This document shows positions 35,122 to 48,180 of a stretch of DNA of 64,000 nt, piece by piece. The stretch covers positions 863,001-927,000 of the forward strand of contig JAKOON010000014.1 in the NCBI GenBank assembly GCA_022577435.1, read 5' to 3'. This DNA is from Embiotoca jacksoni. Lineage: Eukaryota; Chordata; Actinopteri; Embiotocidae. Within the stretch, counting starts at the first letter, position 1; each line of letters opens with the position of its first letter. Below the pieces are notes generated by a model. The model was not told where the DNA came from. It saw only the letters and a program-made list of their open reading frames with translations, and did no database searches. The position numbers and the translations under genes were made by a program.

Positions 35122-36379
35122 CCCTCTGTAATGTAATCACACACTCTGGGCTGTATGTGGTACAGTTCCAGTAACTCCTCCTCTGACGGAGATGAAGGCT
35201 GCAGGCTTTTTTTAAACTCGGTTTGTTCGATGTCTGCGGAGGATAAACGTCGTACAACGGTTCAGTCGAGTCCAGACGTCTTAATTTCATCACTAAGACG
35301 GGCCCAAAATAAATTATAATGTTAGGTGACATGAAATGAAATTCAAAAGTAGAACATTTTACAGAAAATTATCTTTCTGAATGTAAAATAAAATATCCGA
35401 CTAATTGATGGCAGCAGAGAGAAAACACCGTCATTCTTCGTAGATAATTCGGAGTCCGATGGAGTTATAAATAAGGAAACAAGGAAAACTCATTATGAAC
35501 TTTATAGCTGCACAAAATTAATGTTTCGTATCATTACAGTTTGGATTTTTATAACACTTAATAAGGGAAATAAAGACAAGCTTGTCAGACAAAGAAGGTG
35601 CGGCCCAAACTTGGACCACAGGCCACAGATTGGGCCGCTCCAGTCTGGTAGGTTGTGTTAAATGAAGTGAGAAACTGAATGCCTGAATACCTTTTTACTT
35701 TTATAAGACTGCACATTTTTCTATCCAGGAAATAAAACCCTTTATATGTAGAAAAGTCAAGATCAAAAAACATGATTTTGGTGATATAAATAGTGACGTC
35801 GTCGGCGTAGAGAAACTTCAATCTTAAAACCAAACAGGAAGACAAAGTGAAAAGGAATCAAATAAATACAAAGACTGACAGTTTTCTTTCTTCTCTAAAA
35901 CGATAAACATAAACGACGATGTGATCTACCGTCTGATTAAACTCCAGCCAGGCGGCTTTCATCACTCTTCATCTCCACCGTCTCTGAACAAACACTTTAT
36001 ATCTTTATAGAGATAAAACAGATGTCTTTAAAATACACTTCCTGAACACCTTTTTAAAACCTCTAACATGGGAGCGTGACCTTGAAGCCTCCTTGGTATT
36101 TGTTCTGTGAATGGCATCCTTTCTGGTCCTCCCCCTTTCCCCCCCCCCCCCCTCCCTCCCCCTCCTCTCCTCCCGGACAGAGTCTGTTCGAACCAGCGGC
36201 CCTTGACTTCGTCTGGCACTCCCGCGGTGAAACACTCGGCCCCCAATCTGTGTGAGAGGAGCAGCCAGTGTGTGGGCTCACCGCAGGTTGCCATGACGAT
36301 GAACTGCAGATTTTATTTTTACTCTCTTGGACGATTAACCGTCCGTCGGCCTCGTATGTGCCATTATTTTCGGGTTGCC

Positions 36380-36800
36380 TGTCCCGTTCTTGTGAACGCG
36401 ATATCTCAAGAACGCCTCGAGGGAATTTCTTCAAATGTGACACAATCGTTAACTCGGCCTCAAGGATTAGAGTTTGGTGGTCAAAGGTCAAAGTTCAAGG
36501 TCAGTGTGACCTCATGTCCCTCTCATCCGTCTGCCCCATTCATAACATATTAAAGAACACTTTGAGGGAATTTGTTCAAATTTGGCAAAAACATTCACTT
36601 GGTACCAATGATGAAATGATAAGATTTTGGTACCCAGAGGTCAAAGGTCACTGTCCCATTACATAGGTCCATGGTTGTGAATGCAATATTTCAGGAATAT
36701 CTATAGGGAATTTCTTCAAATTTATCATGAATTTAGGCTTAACTCAAGGATTAAGTGCTTAGACTTGGGGGTCAAAGGTCACTAGGAGTTCATATTAATT
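36380..36800 (+). repeat. Dispersed fish repeat with ~140-bp internal periodicity
   Basis: Three degenerate iterations begin near 36391, 36540 and 36675. Each carries a GAGGGAATTTCTTCAAAT-like block, then an AAGGATTA or ATGATGAAATGAT-type block, then GGTCAAAGGTCA. This is a common fish repeat by memory. It carries a DR1-type site AGGTCAAAGTTCA at 36485-36497. Confidence 0.65.
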
Positions 36801-39800
36801 TCCTACTATGAATACTAGGAACATGAGCTGTCAGTGTGTTCCACGTTACTGACCATGAGCTGCCAGTCAAGGCAGCGACACACTGACAAGACGACATTTA
36901 AAAAAATGTTTGCCCATAATTTCTGCAAAATAATAAAAAGCGCAGATTAAAGAATCATTCTGACATTTTATTTTAGATTAAGAATGTTAATTTTCTGTGA
37001 CATATATCACATTTCAATGAAATGTAATTTAACGTAAACATTTATTTTTGCCCCTCCGCCCTCCATCCAGATTCATTTTTGGCACTTCATTTGAAGACTT
37101 TGGGCTCCTCTGCTGTACAGAGTCACAGGAAGACTGGAGCCAAAACCAGCTGACATTGACTGAAGGACATGATGCACAGAAAGACTGACGACCTTCCACA
37201 CTCACATTCACACACCTTATATGTTCCATGATGCATGAAAGGAAAAGAAAAGAGTCATGAAGGTAAAACATTCATTTTGTTCTTTAATCTTTACTGAAAA
37301 AAAACTATATAAATCAAGTTTTTTTTCACACTGCCAGAAATATACAAATCCCCTTTAAAGCAGACCTCCTTAATCAAAGCATAATCAATAAACCCCTCCC
37401 ACTCCAACCTCCCTCCACTTGACTTCCTATATGGGCGGAGCCTCGTAATCTCTATAGGAAGTCAGTTCACCTGTGGGAAACCCCCCACATCAAAGAAGAT
37501 GGCCGATGTCATGTGGCTGCTTCTTCCTCCTGAAGTTTGGACCGAAAACAACTTGTAAGTCTACTTTGTTTTGGTATTTCAAGAATGTATTTAACTTGTT
37601 GAATCATCATATCGAGATGAGGACTAATTTATTTTCATTCATTCAAATCTGTTTAATACCAGGATGACGCTCAGTGCAGCCAAATGACAGTGATATCCAT
37701 CGCTTCCTTTAACTCGGCTTCATCAAAAAAACACGATTGTTTATCTGTTGTATTTAAGCTAAAAACCAAACAAGCAGTTGTTGTCTTGCAATTGATAAAT
37801 ATGATGCCGTTTAAGTTAGCGAGTTCATCATAAAAAGTAGAAGTTCATCTTTTATGTTTGTAATGTAAATATAAATATACAGTTTCACACAAACATTACA
37901 ATAAACAAACATGATAAATTGTTGGAAGAGTTTAAATAAACAATTAACACAATTATAATGCTGATTTCAGGGACTTTTTGGAGGAGAGATTCACTAGTTG
38001 GCCAAAATGTATGTTGGTCCTGCAGACTGTCGCTTCAGTAGTGACTGAACAACTGTAACATGTGAATGTCAAACAATCCAGTTCAGTATAAAATGTCTCT
38101 TTTGGTTTGATTTAAACAATCTGTGTTTACAACACCCGAAGCCAACTTTCTATTAGATCTGTAAAAAAAAGAAAGAACCGGCAGAGAGGAATCGTCTTCC
38201 TCTCCTCGGCTCCATCACCGGGGAAACTCTGGGCTTCAGACGAGGTTTGGGATTTCTCTCCACTTCAAAGACATTTTTTCACACCGCTTTCTGACTTTTC
38301 TTATATAAAACAGGCTTCATTTCCACAGGCCGGTTATGTTTGTGTGCCCTGCCCATTCAGGAATTAAAGACGCTTATAGAGCCTCACCGTGACTCTGTAA
38401 GACGGTTTCTGACTTTACTGTGTCGGGAATATTCTCTTCCATTACCGAGTGTTGAGTCTCAGAAGGAGGTCAGACTCGGGCTTTAAAATACACTCTTTAA
38501 TTTCTCTGTCAAATTATTTTGACCTGTAGAAAATCCTGTTTGGACACAAGTTTCGTGTCATTTTGGATTTTCCACTGCATTTGATTTCAGACAAAAAAAA
38601 AAAAAAGAAAAAAGATCACTTGTGCATCATTTCATTTTTCTATTAAAGATGCATTTTGCTCCAGAAAAAGAAAAGTTCAAAGAAATGATTGAAATCCCAA
38701 AATTGCAGTGACGTTCATGCCCATGATGAGTGGATGTAAACCTCCAACCACAGCTGTATCTTGGGTTTGTTTTGCTACAGTTTATACCTGCAATTCATAT
38801 AAGAATGAATACTTATGTTAATAAGGGTGCAACTATTTCTACAAGCATTTTAGCTGCATAAAATGTTAAAACGGTGTAAAGTAAGTAAAAGTAGGTGGAG
38901 AAGGAGATGAAACTGATTGAAAAACGGATCAGATGAACTCAGTTGTTTCAAAAGGTAAACGCACTCCAGATCTGAGAAGCTTTTAAGAAGAGACTTGTTT
39001 GCTCAAACACATCTAAGATCTTGCTCGACTGAAAACATCTCGTCAAAAGTTGAGTTATGGGAGCACATGGTTTGTGGAGGAGGAGGGGTGGTGGCGGTGG
39101 CGGTGGGGGGTTATGTTATCCTGTGCTGGTGAACCTCCTCTTCTCTGGCAGGTGAAGAGAAGCCGTGACTGGTCACACCATCTGTCACGGATGTAGCACA
39201 TGTCTGTCCACACCCTCCTCCTCCTCCTCCTCCTCCTCTCTGACATGAAGAAAGGAAAACATGAGTGGAGTGATGAGGAACAGAAAATCCTCAATCTAAA
39301 GTCTGCAGATTTATCTCTACATGGTAATCTAATATGTTGATATAATAAAGGTGATGGGGTAGAGAAGAGGTGGGTGGGACAACAAAATGTCAAATCAGGT
39401 TCACTTGCTGTTTCCTTCTTAATGTCAATACTGTTTTTTTGTTTTTTTTTTATGAAAATGCACAACTGATTCCTGAACTGTAAACAAACTGGTTCCTCTT
39501 TCCGATACAGCAGAAGGATTTCTTGAATTTAATGATGTAGTTATTTATGACCAAAACCCAGAATGCCTCCTGAAACCTAACTGTTGTTTCGTGATGACAG
39601 CTGCAGCAGTTTGAGTGGGAATTCAACAACACACTATAAACTTTAAAAAGGATATATGCCCGTAAAATAATTATTTTGTTTATTTCATGCTGTTATCAGT
39701 GCATGAAGAAATTGTTTATTACCACTATTTTTTGGTGCATTAAAAAGCTAAAAAAAAAAAAAATAAAAATAAAAATTGGATGAAGAGTAAAGAAAAATGA

Positions 39801-40855
39801 GGATCCTGAGGTTGAACCAGATGAAAACCACTGAATTAAACCAGATATTTCTGAGACAATAAGTGCATGAGCTGGAAACAGCTGGAATTGTAAGAAAAAT
39901 GGTTGTTAAAATGGTTGCCAAGGGGGTGTTGGATGATAAAAGTGGTTGCTATGGTCTTTTTCAGTGGCTTGCATATTTACAGTATAACTTAAATGAATCC
40001 TAAAATCCCTTTGACTGGATTTAAAGTTTGTTTATGATGCACCATCGCCAGAGACGAGCGAGGGGTGAATCTGGGAAGCAGGAGGACACTAAGCCCCGCC
40101 CACCTACAGCAGAAACCTCATTCAAAATAAGTGATAAAAGACTGTTAGAGTGGCACACAGAGACGAAGGTTTAAGGGGAGGAAGTGAAAGAGCCGGCGCC
40201 ACCACTGAGATATAAAAGAGACACATACTCAGTCCTTTTTCTTTTTTAAAGCTGCCATGGCAATATGATAAATTATTTAAAAAAAAAAATCAAGTATATT
40301 AAAAGGTGAAAAGTTTGATCCCTCAAAGGAGGTCTAAGCTGATCCTCCTCTGGGGTAACTGGGACAGGCGTCAGGCCGAGGTGGAAACTGAGCTTCTGGT
40401 ATTAACACTAAGAGAAAATGTGTGGGTCGACAGTTGAAAAAAAAAAAAAGTCTTTCAGGAGCCGCCTGGTTAAAATCATCTCCTGAGTGAGAGCTAGAAA
40501 GGTTTCATGAGAGAGAGGTTGGCTCAGATCCAAACCAAATGTTCCTTGATATGAAGAGCGAGATGGACTTTTACAGATGTGTGCAGCTGCTGCTGTCTCC
40601 TTCTTCAGCGTGAAGCTCGTTCTGGGTTTATTTTGAGACCACAAAGGCTGATTGAGAGATATGTGGGCGTTACCCTTTTTATACAATAAAGTGCAGAGAG
40701 TTCAGACTTCCTATCGATGAAATAAATCTGGTCTGAAAAGGAAAACCTCATTGCAGCATTAAAAACATCATATTCACCTGTGATGAAAAGCAGAGTGCTT
40801 AATTTCAAAGGTTTCACAAGACACAGGTTAGAAACACAGTCTGGATATAAAAAAA
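36800..40855. other. Gene-poor DNA
   Basis: No exon was recognised. There is a CCT-rich tract at 39208-39238 and several A-runs (for example 39752-39765 and 40437-40448). A frame at 39055-39465 is driven by simple sequence. Confidence 0.5.
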
Positions 40856-40858
40856 GTT

Positions 40859-41135
40859 TGTAGCTTCAGGTCTGAAAAATGGTTCTGATCCAGAAGTGTC
40901 TTCAGCTGCAATACCAGTGAGTGCCACTAGAGGTCGGCTCCAAAAAGCCTCCGGCTCCATAGACTCCCATTCAACTTCTCTCATCAAATCCAAAGTGAAT
41001 AAAATGTGTCCATCAGTTATCTCGGTGTTGTTAGCTAAAGTCACTCCTTCTTATTAGTTTTCTGGAGGTCCATCTGAAAATAATCCCTCATTCATTAGAA
41101 AAGAAGATTCAAGAAGACCTGTTTTTGGGGGCGTG
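40859..41135 (+). repeat. Repeat family R1, copy d (left half)
   Basis: Nearly identical to 28853-29106, then stops abruptly after GGGGGCGTG at 41135, where the sequence becomes unrelated. Confidence 0.9.
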
Positions 41136-41639
41136 CCGCAGATGATTTATTTCTGGAAGAGTCACACCTTTCTTTACTTGCTGCTGTCCGTCAGTTCGTG
41201 GTGTCACAGTTTGACAACACGAGTACCGTCTGGTAAACCTATATCACGCTAGAGGAGGTGCTCTGTAACCACCAGCTTACCGTGTCCGTGTCTAATGGCC
41301 GTGTTGTGTGTCCACAGCTGTACGCTCATGTATGACGGGGGCTGGACAGGTGGACGACTGATTCCAGGAAGTGTCTCCGCTGCAGCTGTCAGACAAGGTG
41401 ACCCGACAGTAAATGATAACAACAGCAGAGAACCTGCTCACATTACCGGAGGAGGTCCGGTGTGATTTAACCTCTGGTCAACCCTCGCTCTGAACGCCAT
41501 CTTGTGTTATTATTATCTTTGCTGCTTTTCAATAAGAACATTAATTTAGACCAGTGGTTTTCAACTGGTGGGTTGCACTCTAGAAGTGGGTCCCAGGGTT
41601 ATTTTCAGTGGGTCGTGGATGTGTGCATGAATAAAAAAA

Positions 41640-41995
41640 AATGGTTGACTCGCTGGTTTGTAAACGTCCATTTTTGAAGCTTTGACTTCGGAATTTCGGC
41701 TGTCGCCATCTTGTTATTTTGGAGCCAGAAGTGACCATATTTGACGAGCTGGGGGAGGAGCGAGGGGAGGATCTGGACTCAATACCGGAGGACACTATGT
41801 CCCGCCCACCTATACAGGAAACCTGACTGTACCACAGACCTGTCAATCAAAAAGACACACCCCCCCAAAGAAATATTGCTTTTTTTTTTTTAACTGGCCC
41901 CTAATGGTCCTCGGTGGTATTGCACTTTAAGGCACTTCTGCTATTCGGCCTTATTTTTCAGACCTGGAAGCTACGTCCACTTTTACATACAGTCT
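41640..41995 (-). repeat. Repeat family R1, copy e (diverged)
   Basis: Reverse-orientation copy with clear divergence. Landmarks are AGTGACCATATTTGACGAGC, CCCGCCCACCTATACAGG and TTTCAGACCTGGAAGCTACG, ending near CATACAGTCTGTGGC. It keeps more of the left end than the other copies. Confidence 0.75.
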
Positions 41996-41999
41996 GTGG

Positions 42000-43380
42000 C
42001 AAGAAGTTGAACTTTTATTTCTAATGCTGCACTTTTATTTTGAAAAAAAAAAGCTAACGCCTGCACATCAGTAAATGAGATTAGGATTAGATAAATCTGC
42101 CTTTTGTATTTCATATTTACTGCAGTTGAATCTTGATTTTCTCTATTTTAAACTTCTTTGAAAAGGATGTATGTCTGTTATTCAAGCATTTGTTGCAGTT
42201 CTTGGAGTTTATTTCATGTTTTTTTTATCAGTCTGTGAAGACCTTGTTTGTTCAAGCACTATATTTTTATGTGATAAATGGCTCAAACATTTCAGAAGGA
42301 GAAAAATGGGCATCCTGAAGTTGGACCAGATGAGGACCATTGAATTATACCGTATATTTCTGGTAGAAAATGAGTGGGCGAGCTGGAAACAGCTGGAAGA
42401 GTAAGAAAAACAATTATTTAAATGGTTGCTAAGGTGTGCTGAATAATATGAAGTGGTTGCTATGGTGTTTTTACAGTGGCTTGCATATTAACAGTGTAAC
42501 ATAAATGATTGCAAAGAGGAGCTGGAAGATTTTTTTTTAGTGAATTTATAGTTTATTTATGATGCAACATTGAAAGCAATCAGGAAAAGTCAATAATTAG
42601 CTTGTTGTAGATTGTTGAAGCAGCTCGGTAACCTTCCTGTAATCAGCAAGAAACTAATCAAACAGACGTCTGATGGAATTAAGGGGAAATGTAAAGTAGT
42701 ACATCTCTTTTCAGTAGTTGTAGTTGCTGCAGGTGTGGTAGCTTCTCTTGTTCCAGCAACTCAAAGATAAAAGAGCAGCAGATCTCTTTAACTAGTTTCC
42801 GCCTCAGCAGTCGAACAAACAAACAAACAAACAAACACTGAGCTGCTGTTTCTGCAATCACAGTCGAGTGTCGACGCTTTTATCCACAAAGGTGGCGACA
42901 ACACGAGGACGGGAGCTGCCAGCTCGTCATCAATGTTTGTTTTCAGTCCGACTGTGGAACTGAAAGGTTTGAAGAGCCTGTGTGTCGGTGTTGACGTCTC
43001 CTTTCTAACCGTTCACCATTTATTTTCACTAAAAGATGCATCTTAAGTTGTTCCCTAATGGTCCAAAGGAAAACCAACGATTCGTGCTGGGAAGTGAAGT
43101 CGATGAGCTCTGCTGTGGTTTGCTGAGGTAGATCTCTGGAGTTACTTATCTTAATGAGTTCACAGCTGAGCTCGGTTAGTTCGATTCCTCTTGTGGAGGT
43201 CTAAAGAGATCCTGACCCTCTCGTTTACCATCACCGGCCTGTCAGTCGATAAACCAGTCGTTGGCGTAGACATATGTCTTCGTTTTCCAGCCTCTTATAG
43301 GTCTTATTATTAAAAAATAGAAAACAGCATGTTATAGCTTGTTTAACTTAATTAGTCCAGAGCAGAGACTTTCTACAGTC
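42000..43380. other. Gene-poor DNA
   Basis: Nothing coding was recognised. A short (AAAC)n run is at about 42811-42836. The stretch 42280-42500 resembles 39780-39980 (GGTTGCTATGG and CAGTGGCTTGCATATT shared), so it is another diverged repeat pair. Confidence 0.5.
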
Positions 43381-43387
43381 TCCACTG

Positions 43388-43503
43388 GTTGGATGGTTGG
43401 ATGGATGGATGGTTGGTTGGATGGTTGGTTGGTTAGTTGGATGGATGGTTGGTTGGATGGATGGATGGATGGTTGGTTGATTGGTTGGTTGGATGGATCG
43501 ATG
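43388..43503. repeat. (TGGA)n/(TGGT)n array
   Basis: About 115 bp of interspersed TGGA and TGGT tetranucleotides. Confidence 0.9.
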
Positions 43504-44429
43504 GAGGTACATTTAATTATTTCCACGAAAGAAAAAGATCATTTTAAAGCAGGTTAAAATACAATAAGCATAAAAATGCAAAAGCAAAACTGACATATTA
43601 CAAGAAAATATAAAATAATACCTTCATGGTAGCGTTTATACAAACTAAAATAGAATAGAACAGTCAGCAGGTATAGTGCAAATAAGATGGTGAAATAAGC
43701 CAATAAAAATAGGTTAGTCTGCAGCATATAACGTTTTCCAATTATACTCTATTTTATTTATGGATTAAAAACAAAAACATGCTGTAGTTTATCAGTGACC
43801 TCTAGTGGTGCTGGTCGGTGTATTCTGTTACCTTTGGACAGAGACATGCACCTAGTTTTCAGACTTTATGCTAAGCTAAGCTAACGGTTGGCATAGATGT
43901 GTTTTCTCAGTCTCTTCTGTATTTCTCAAAATATTTCCCAACCCTGTGGTTATTTCCTGAAACCCTGTTTTTGCTAATGGTTTTGTTTTCCTGCAAATCA
44001 CATGGTTGAAACGATGCAGCAGGAAATTGCTACAGGCCAAAGCGTGTAATAGACACACATGTCCACTACAGCAAAATGTGAGTTACACGTTTAGTTGTAT
44101 TGGGTGGGCGTGTCTTTTTCACGCTTTGCCGGGTTGTTAAATAAGAGTAGATTGACTCCGTTACTGAAGGACACAAATGGATCTAATTTTTTTTTTTTTA
44201 TATTTTCAAAATAAAACACACCACAGGCTACTGGTTTCATCTTTAAAGTGTTGGATTGTGTCAAATCTTCACCTGAGAAGTAAATAAAGCTGTTAAATAG
44301 ATGTAATAGAGTAGAATAAAGTAGAATATTTCCCTCTGAAATGTGGTGGAGTGAAAGTAAAGTAGCATCAAATGGAAATACTCCAGTAAATTGTACCTAC
44401 AGTAAATACATGTGCTTAGTTCGCTTTTC

Positions 44430-44833
44430 TCCCGCTAAATGAACATTTCAGACAGCATGAGTCGTTATTAGTGTCCCGGCTGATCTGAGTGGAGCCAGCA
44501 GGGCCTGGTAGTCCGGGTTCAAACGTGCCGAGCCGTGATAAGACGCCGCCTCGCGACCTTGAGGACTTTCTAAACGCGGTGTGAATTCTGCAGCAGAAGA
44601 AAACACCGGTAAGCTGTTTCTGCCACACACGTACAGCCCCACAATAGGAGAGGAGAGGGACCCCCCCACCCTCCGCCTCTCGCACTTTAATTGAGCCTCC
44701 TCCTCCTCCTCCTCCTCCTCTTCTCCTTCCTCCTCCTCCTCAGCCTCCTCCGGGCTTCGCGGAGAACTTCTCGTCGACGCGCCGCCTCGGTTCACTTTAT
44801 TCCGGACTGGATAGGAGCAGCAGCAGCAGAGAC
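44430..44833 (+). promoter_or_regulatory. GC-rich promoter and 5' untranslated region of an unidentified gene
   Basis: CpG dinucleotides are frequent here (GCCGAGCCGTGATAAGACGC, TCGTCGACGCGCCGCCTCGG), against the AT-rich surroundings. A polypyrimidine tract (TCC)n lies at 44694-44753. It leads into the signal-peptide exon at 44834. Confidence 0.55.
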
Positions 44834-44894
44834 ATGGCTCTCCTCCACCGGACTCTGGTACCGCTTCTCCCGGTGTGTCTGCTGATCTGCGGCG
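44834..44894 (+). CDS. First coding exon of a secreted or membrane protein (partial gene)
   Basis: ATG at 44834 opens a 20-codon exon reading MALLHRTLVPLLPVCLLICG, followed by one base of the next codon and a strong donor GTGAGT. The peptide has the basic N-region and leucine-rich core of a signal peptide. A phase-1 intron directly after the signal peptide is common in Ig-type, EGF-type and elastin-type genes. No convincing second exon is seen before the window ends, so the intron would exceed 19 kb. The family cannot be named from 20 residues. Support comes from the CpG-rich context, the start context GACATGG and the splice donor. Confidence 0.55.
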
Positions 44895-45425
44895 GTGAGT
44901 CCGTTAAACACGTGTTGGTTGTTTTTGTTTTTTTTATATTTAACTGGGAAAGTTTCGTGGAAGGTTTCTCTGTAGTTAACGGGCGTGTTTTGGTCCCGTG
45001 TGTTAAATATAATCAACATATTAGTTGTATTTCGCTTCTGCAGTGACTTTGAAAGCAGATTTATGAACTTCGTGTTGCCTTACGGGAATTTCAGTCTCTA
45101 TTTCCAGCAGTTTAAAACATTTAAAGGTGTAGTTAATTACTGTGTAATTGCTGCTGCTAATTAACCGCCCAGCAGCGTGCCCTGCAAGCTGTCGTGTGAT
45201 GGAGCTTTTTTAAAACATTTTTTTTTAAAGCTGGTTCTCCTGAAACTTCTGTCTGCATAAGTTATTAAAGGTTTAATGCGACTGCTGAGGACATCTGAAG
45301 GACCGCAGCGCTTTATGTGGACCGCAGGGCCAAATTTAGAGGAGCCCCATGTTCCCAGGGCACAAAGTGTGCTCATGGTTTTCATCAGTGGAACCAGACA
45401 ATGATATCAGCGTGATGGAGGAAGG

Positions 45426-45463
<38 letters not shown>

Positions 45464-45498
45464 GCGCGCGCGTGTGTGCGCGCGTGCGTGCGTGTGTG
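45426..45498. repeat. (GT)n microsatellite
   Basis: A GT run with GCGC-type interruptions near its end. Confidence 0.95.
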
Positions 45499-48124
45499 TT
45501 TATCTCCTGGTGTCACTGTAAGAACCAGTTTACCTTCAGGCTGTGGTGGATATTTTTGCAGAGGTTCATCTCCAGAGCTGTGAGGGTTAGAAGTTGTTTA
45601 AAGGTTTGAATCTCCCTGAATAATCCATTTATTGCTTAAACTAGTGAACAATGTGCATCAGAGTCCAGGGTCATGTTTGTTTTGTCAGATTTTTGAGGCC
45701 AAAAGTCTTCAATTTACAATAATTTGAAAAGGAGAAAAGCTGCCAATCTTAATATTTACGCTTATTAACCAACTGATTAATCATTTAATCGTCTGTCGTG
45801 ACCAGATAATGTGAGTAACGGGAACATTAGGTTAACGCTTGAGGCTGCAGATGTGATTGTGGTTAATGAAAGTTGAAATCATCAGTCGAATAAGTGTTTT
45901 AGTCTTTTGACAGAAAGTTAATCAACCAGTTTGTCAATCGATTAATCATTGGAGAATTTTTTTAAAGAAAGATTTGTGGATATTTGCAGATTTTTGTTTT
46001 GTTTTCATGATAATTGTAAACAGATTTTCTCCCGGTGTTGTTGTGACCGTGGACTCAGGTTGGTGAAATCTTTTATTCCTTTAATTTACGCGACTTGAAA
46101 ACTTAACGAAAGTTGAAACCAAAAAGCTGGTTGGCAGAAAAGACTATTTAAATAATGAATTGTTTGTTATTTTTCCACTTCCAGCTTCTTGAATGTGCCA
46201 GTTTGCTACTTTTTTCTTGTGTATCATTGTTAACAATGGTGCCACTTTTCCAAAAAGTCTAGTTTTAGTGAATTTGTAGTGACGTGTAACTCATTTGAAT
46301 TGGACGTCCAAACGAGGCCAAACTGTGCTGAACTTTCAGTAGCTCATTTCAGTGGGAACATTAGATTTATTTAGAAATCAACCTGCATCTCGTTGAGTTT
46401 TGGACGGTTGGTCGGACAAACAATGCTTTTTAAAGATATCAGCTTCAGCTGGGGAACTTGTGATGGTCATTTTGTCTGTTTTATGGCATTTTATGGAGAA
46501 ATAAATGTATTAATTGGGTAAAGAGTCAGCAGATGGTTGTTTGAGAGGTGAGAAATGGACGTGGCCAATGAAGTCCTGACAAGCAGGCTAGTATTTATGC
46601 AAGTGTTACCTTTTGTTTTTGACTTATTTCTTCGTTAAACAAAAGTTGATGATATTTCAACACTACGTGCGCTGAACGCTCTGTTGCGATGCTAAACGCC
46701 GTACCGATGACTTCCATCGTCTTTTGAAATGTTTGCTGTGTGGCTGCAGCACAATAAGTCATATGAATGAAAACCTTCCTCCCACGAGAGGACAACACTC
46801 ACTCTGCCCCTCTTTTTCCCCTTAAATCCCAGTTGTTGTTTTTTACTTCGTCAGCCTGGTCTTAATTGGGTTACCTCTATTTAATCCTCATCGAACCTCC
46901 ACCTCCTCTGGAGACGCAGCAAAGCTGTCTGTTTTTGGATTATCTCGTTGGCCGCTGATGGAGACCCCCGGCCCACTAAAGAGCTTCCAAACGCGGGCTC
47001 TGTCCAAACTGACCCTCCTCCCTAATGGGCCTTGAAGGGCACTTACTTGAATGCAATCTACGGCTAAAAGCATCTTCTGCTTGGATGGAAATGAAACCAT
47101 CCCACGTATGAGAGAGAAACCCAAACATGCGGCTCGGCTGATGCACGAAACCTCTTATTGATCTGGAAGTCCGGCGCTCATCAGTATGATGGTCATGTTG
47201 TCTTACAAGAATGGACGTGCGGTCCGGGCAGAGTGGTGAAGCAGTAAATCTGGTGGTGCAGAGCTTTTACGGTGACATTTACAGAACAGAAAGTGGACGC
47301 GGCGGACAGGCTTTTTTTTTTTTGTTTTTTTTTTTTTGGTCCATGCCCTAATGAAATCCTTTAACCCAAACAAAGCTTTTTATCCTTCAGTGCATTAAAA
47401 GGATGTGACGGATCCTTTTAGTCAGTTTGTGTGTAAAAAGGACACAGAAAATCACTCGTTATTAAGTCGATGTGAACTTGAATTAACTGCATCTGTTGTG
47501 GGAATTAGTGGTGAGCATCCACGGGTGCTTTCACAGCTACCTTAAACGGATGGGTCATGATTTTTCAAATAGTCGTTAAAATACAAGAAATCGATTTGTA
47601 AATGTGACTTTTGTTCTTCTTTGTTTCCCTGTTTTTACCGTTGCCTCATTGCAATGTGTTCCTCCCGTCAGAAGGTGGCGATAATGCAGCTAAAAGCTGT
47701 TTGAAAGTTGTTATTGAACAAGACCAAAATCCAGTCAGACCAACAGAGGTGGATTTGGTTTGGATAAAACAGAACCGTTGGTTTGTCCGTTCGCGATCTC
47801 AAACTTTCCCGACGGTTCGGACTTTTGGAGCGATTAATAAGTTGCGGCGGCGATCGTGAACAATGAAAAAGACAAATATATCAATCCCAGACTTACTGTC
47901 ACGTGATGGGATTTCATTATGAGCGTCGATCAATAGGTTTACGAGACATCTCTTGTTTACCTTGTAAAGACATCAGGCGTTACAAATCAGCAGTTCCTCA
48001 CGTTAACGTGACCGATGGTACGAGAACATTTGTGATTTCACCGCGGACCTGAAACTAGAGCAGAGAAACATCCGATTTTTAGTCCAATTTTTTGGGAACA
48101 GATAGTCTTTAACATTCCCGCTTT

Positions 48125-48180
48125 ACCGCCAAGTGTTCCTGAGCCCATGCAGTGATTTCTACTATAGAATCATGACTGTT
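48125..48180. repeat. Dispersed repeat fragment shared with 16250-16305
   Basis: CTGAGCCCATGCAGTGATTT and the following bases match CTGAGCCCACGCAGTGATTT in styxl1 intron 4 with few differences, which marks an interspersed family. Confidence 0.6.

Noticed and set aside
28678..41044. A peptide shared by several frames (PLVALAGIAAEDTSGSEPF and variants)
   Set aside because: It is produced by copies of the R1 repeat family. Copies are truncated differently and no start or splice pattern is kept.
44448..44795. Acidic minus-strand frame opposite the signal-peptide exon
   Set aside because: Its glutamate run mirrors the (TCC)n tract of the promoter region. No other support.
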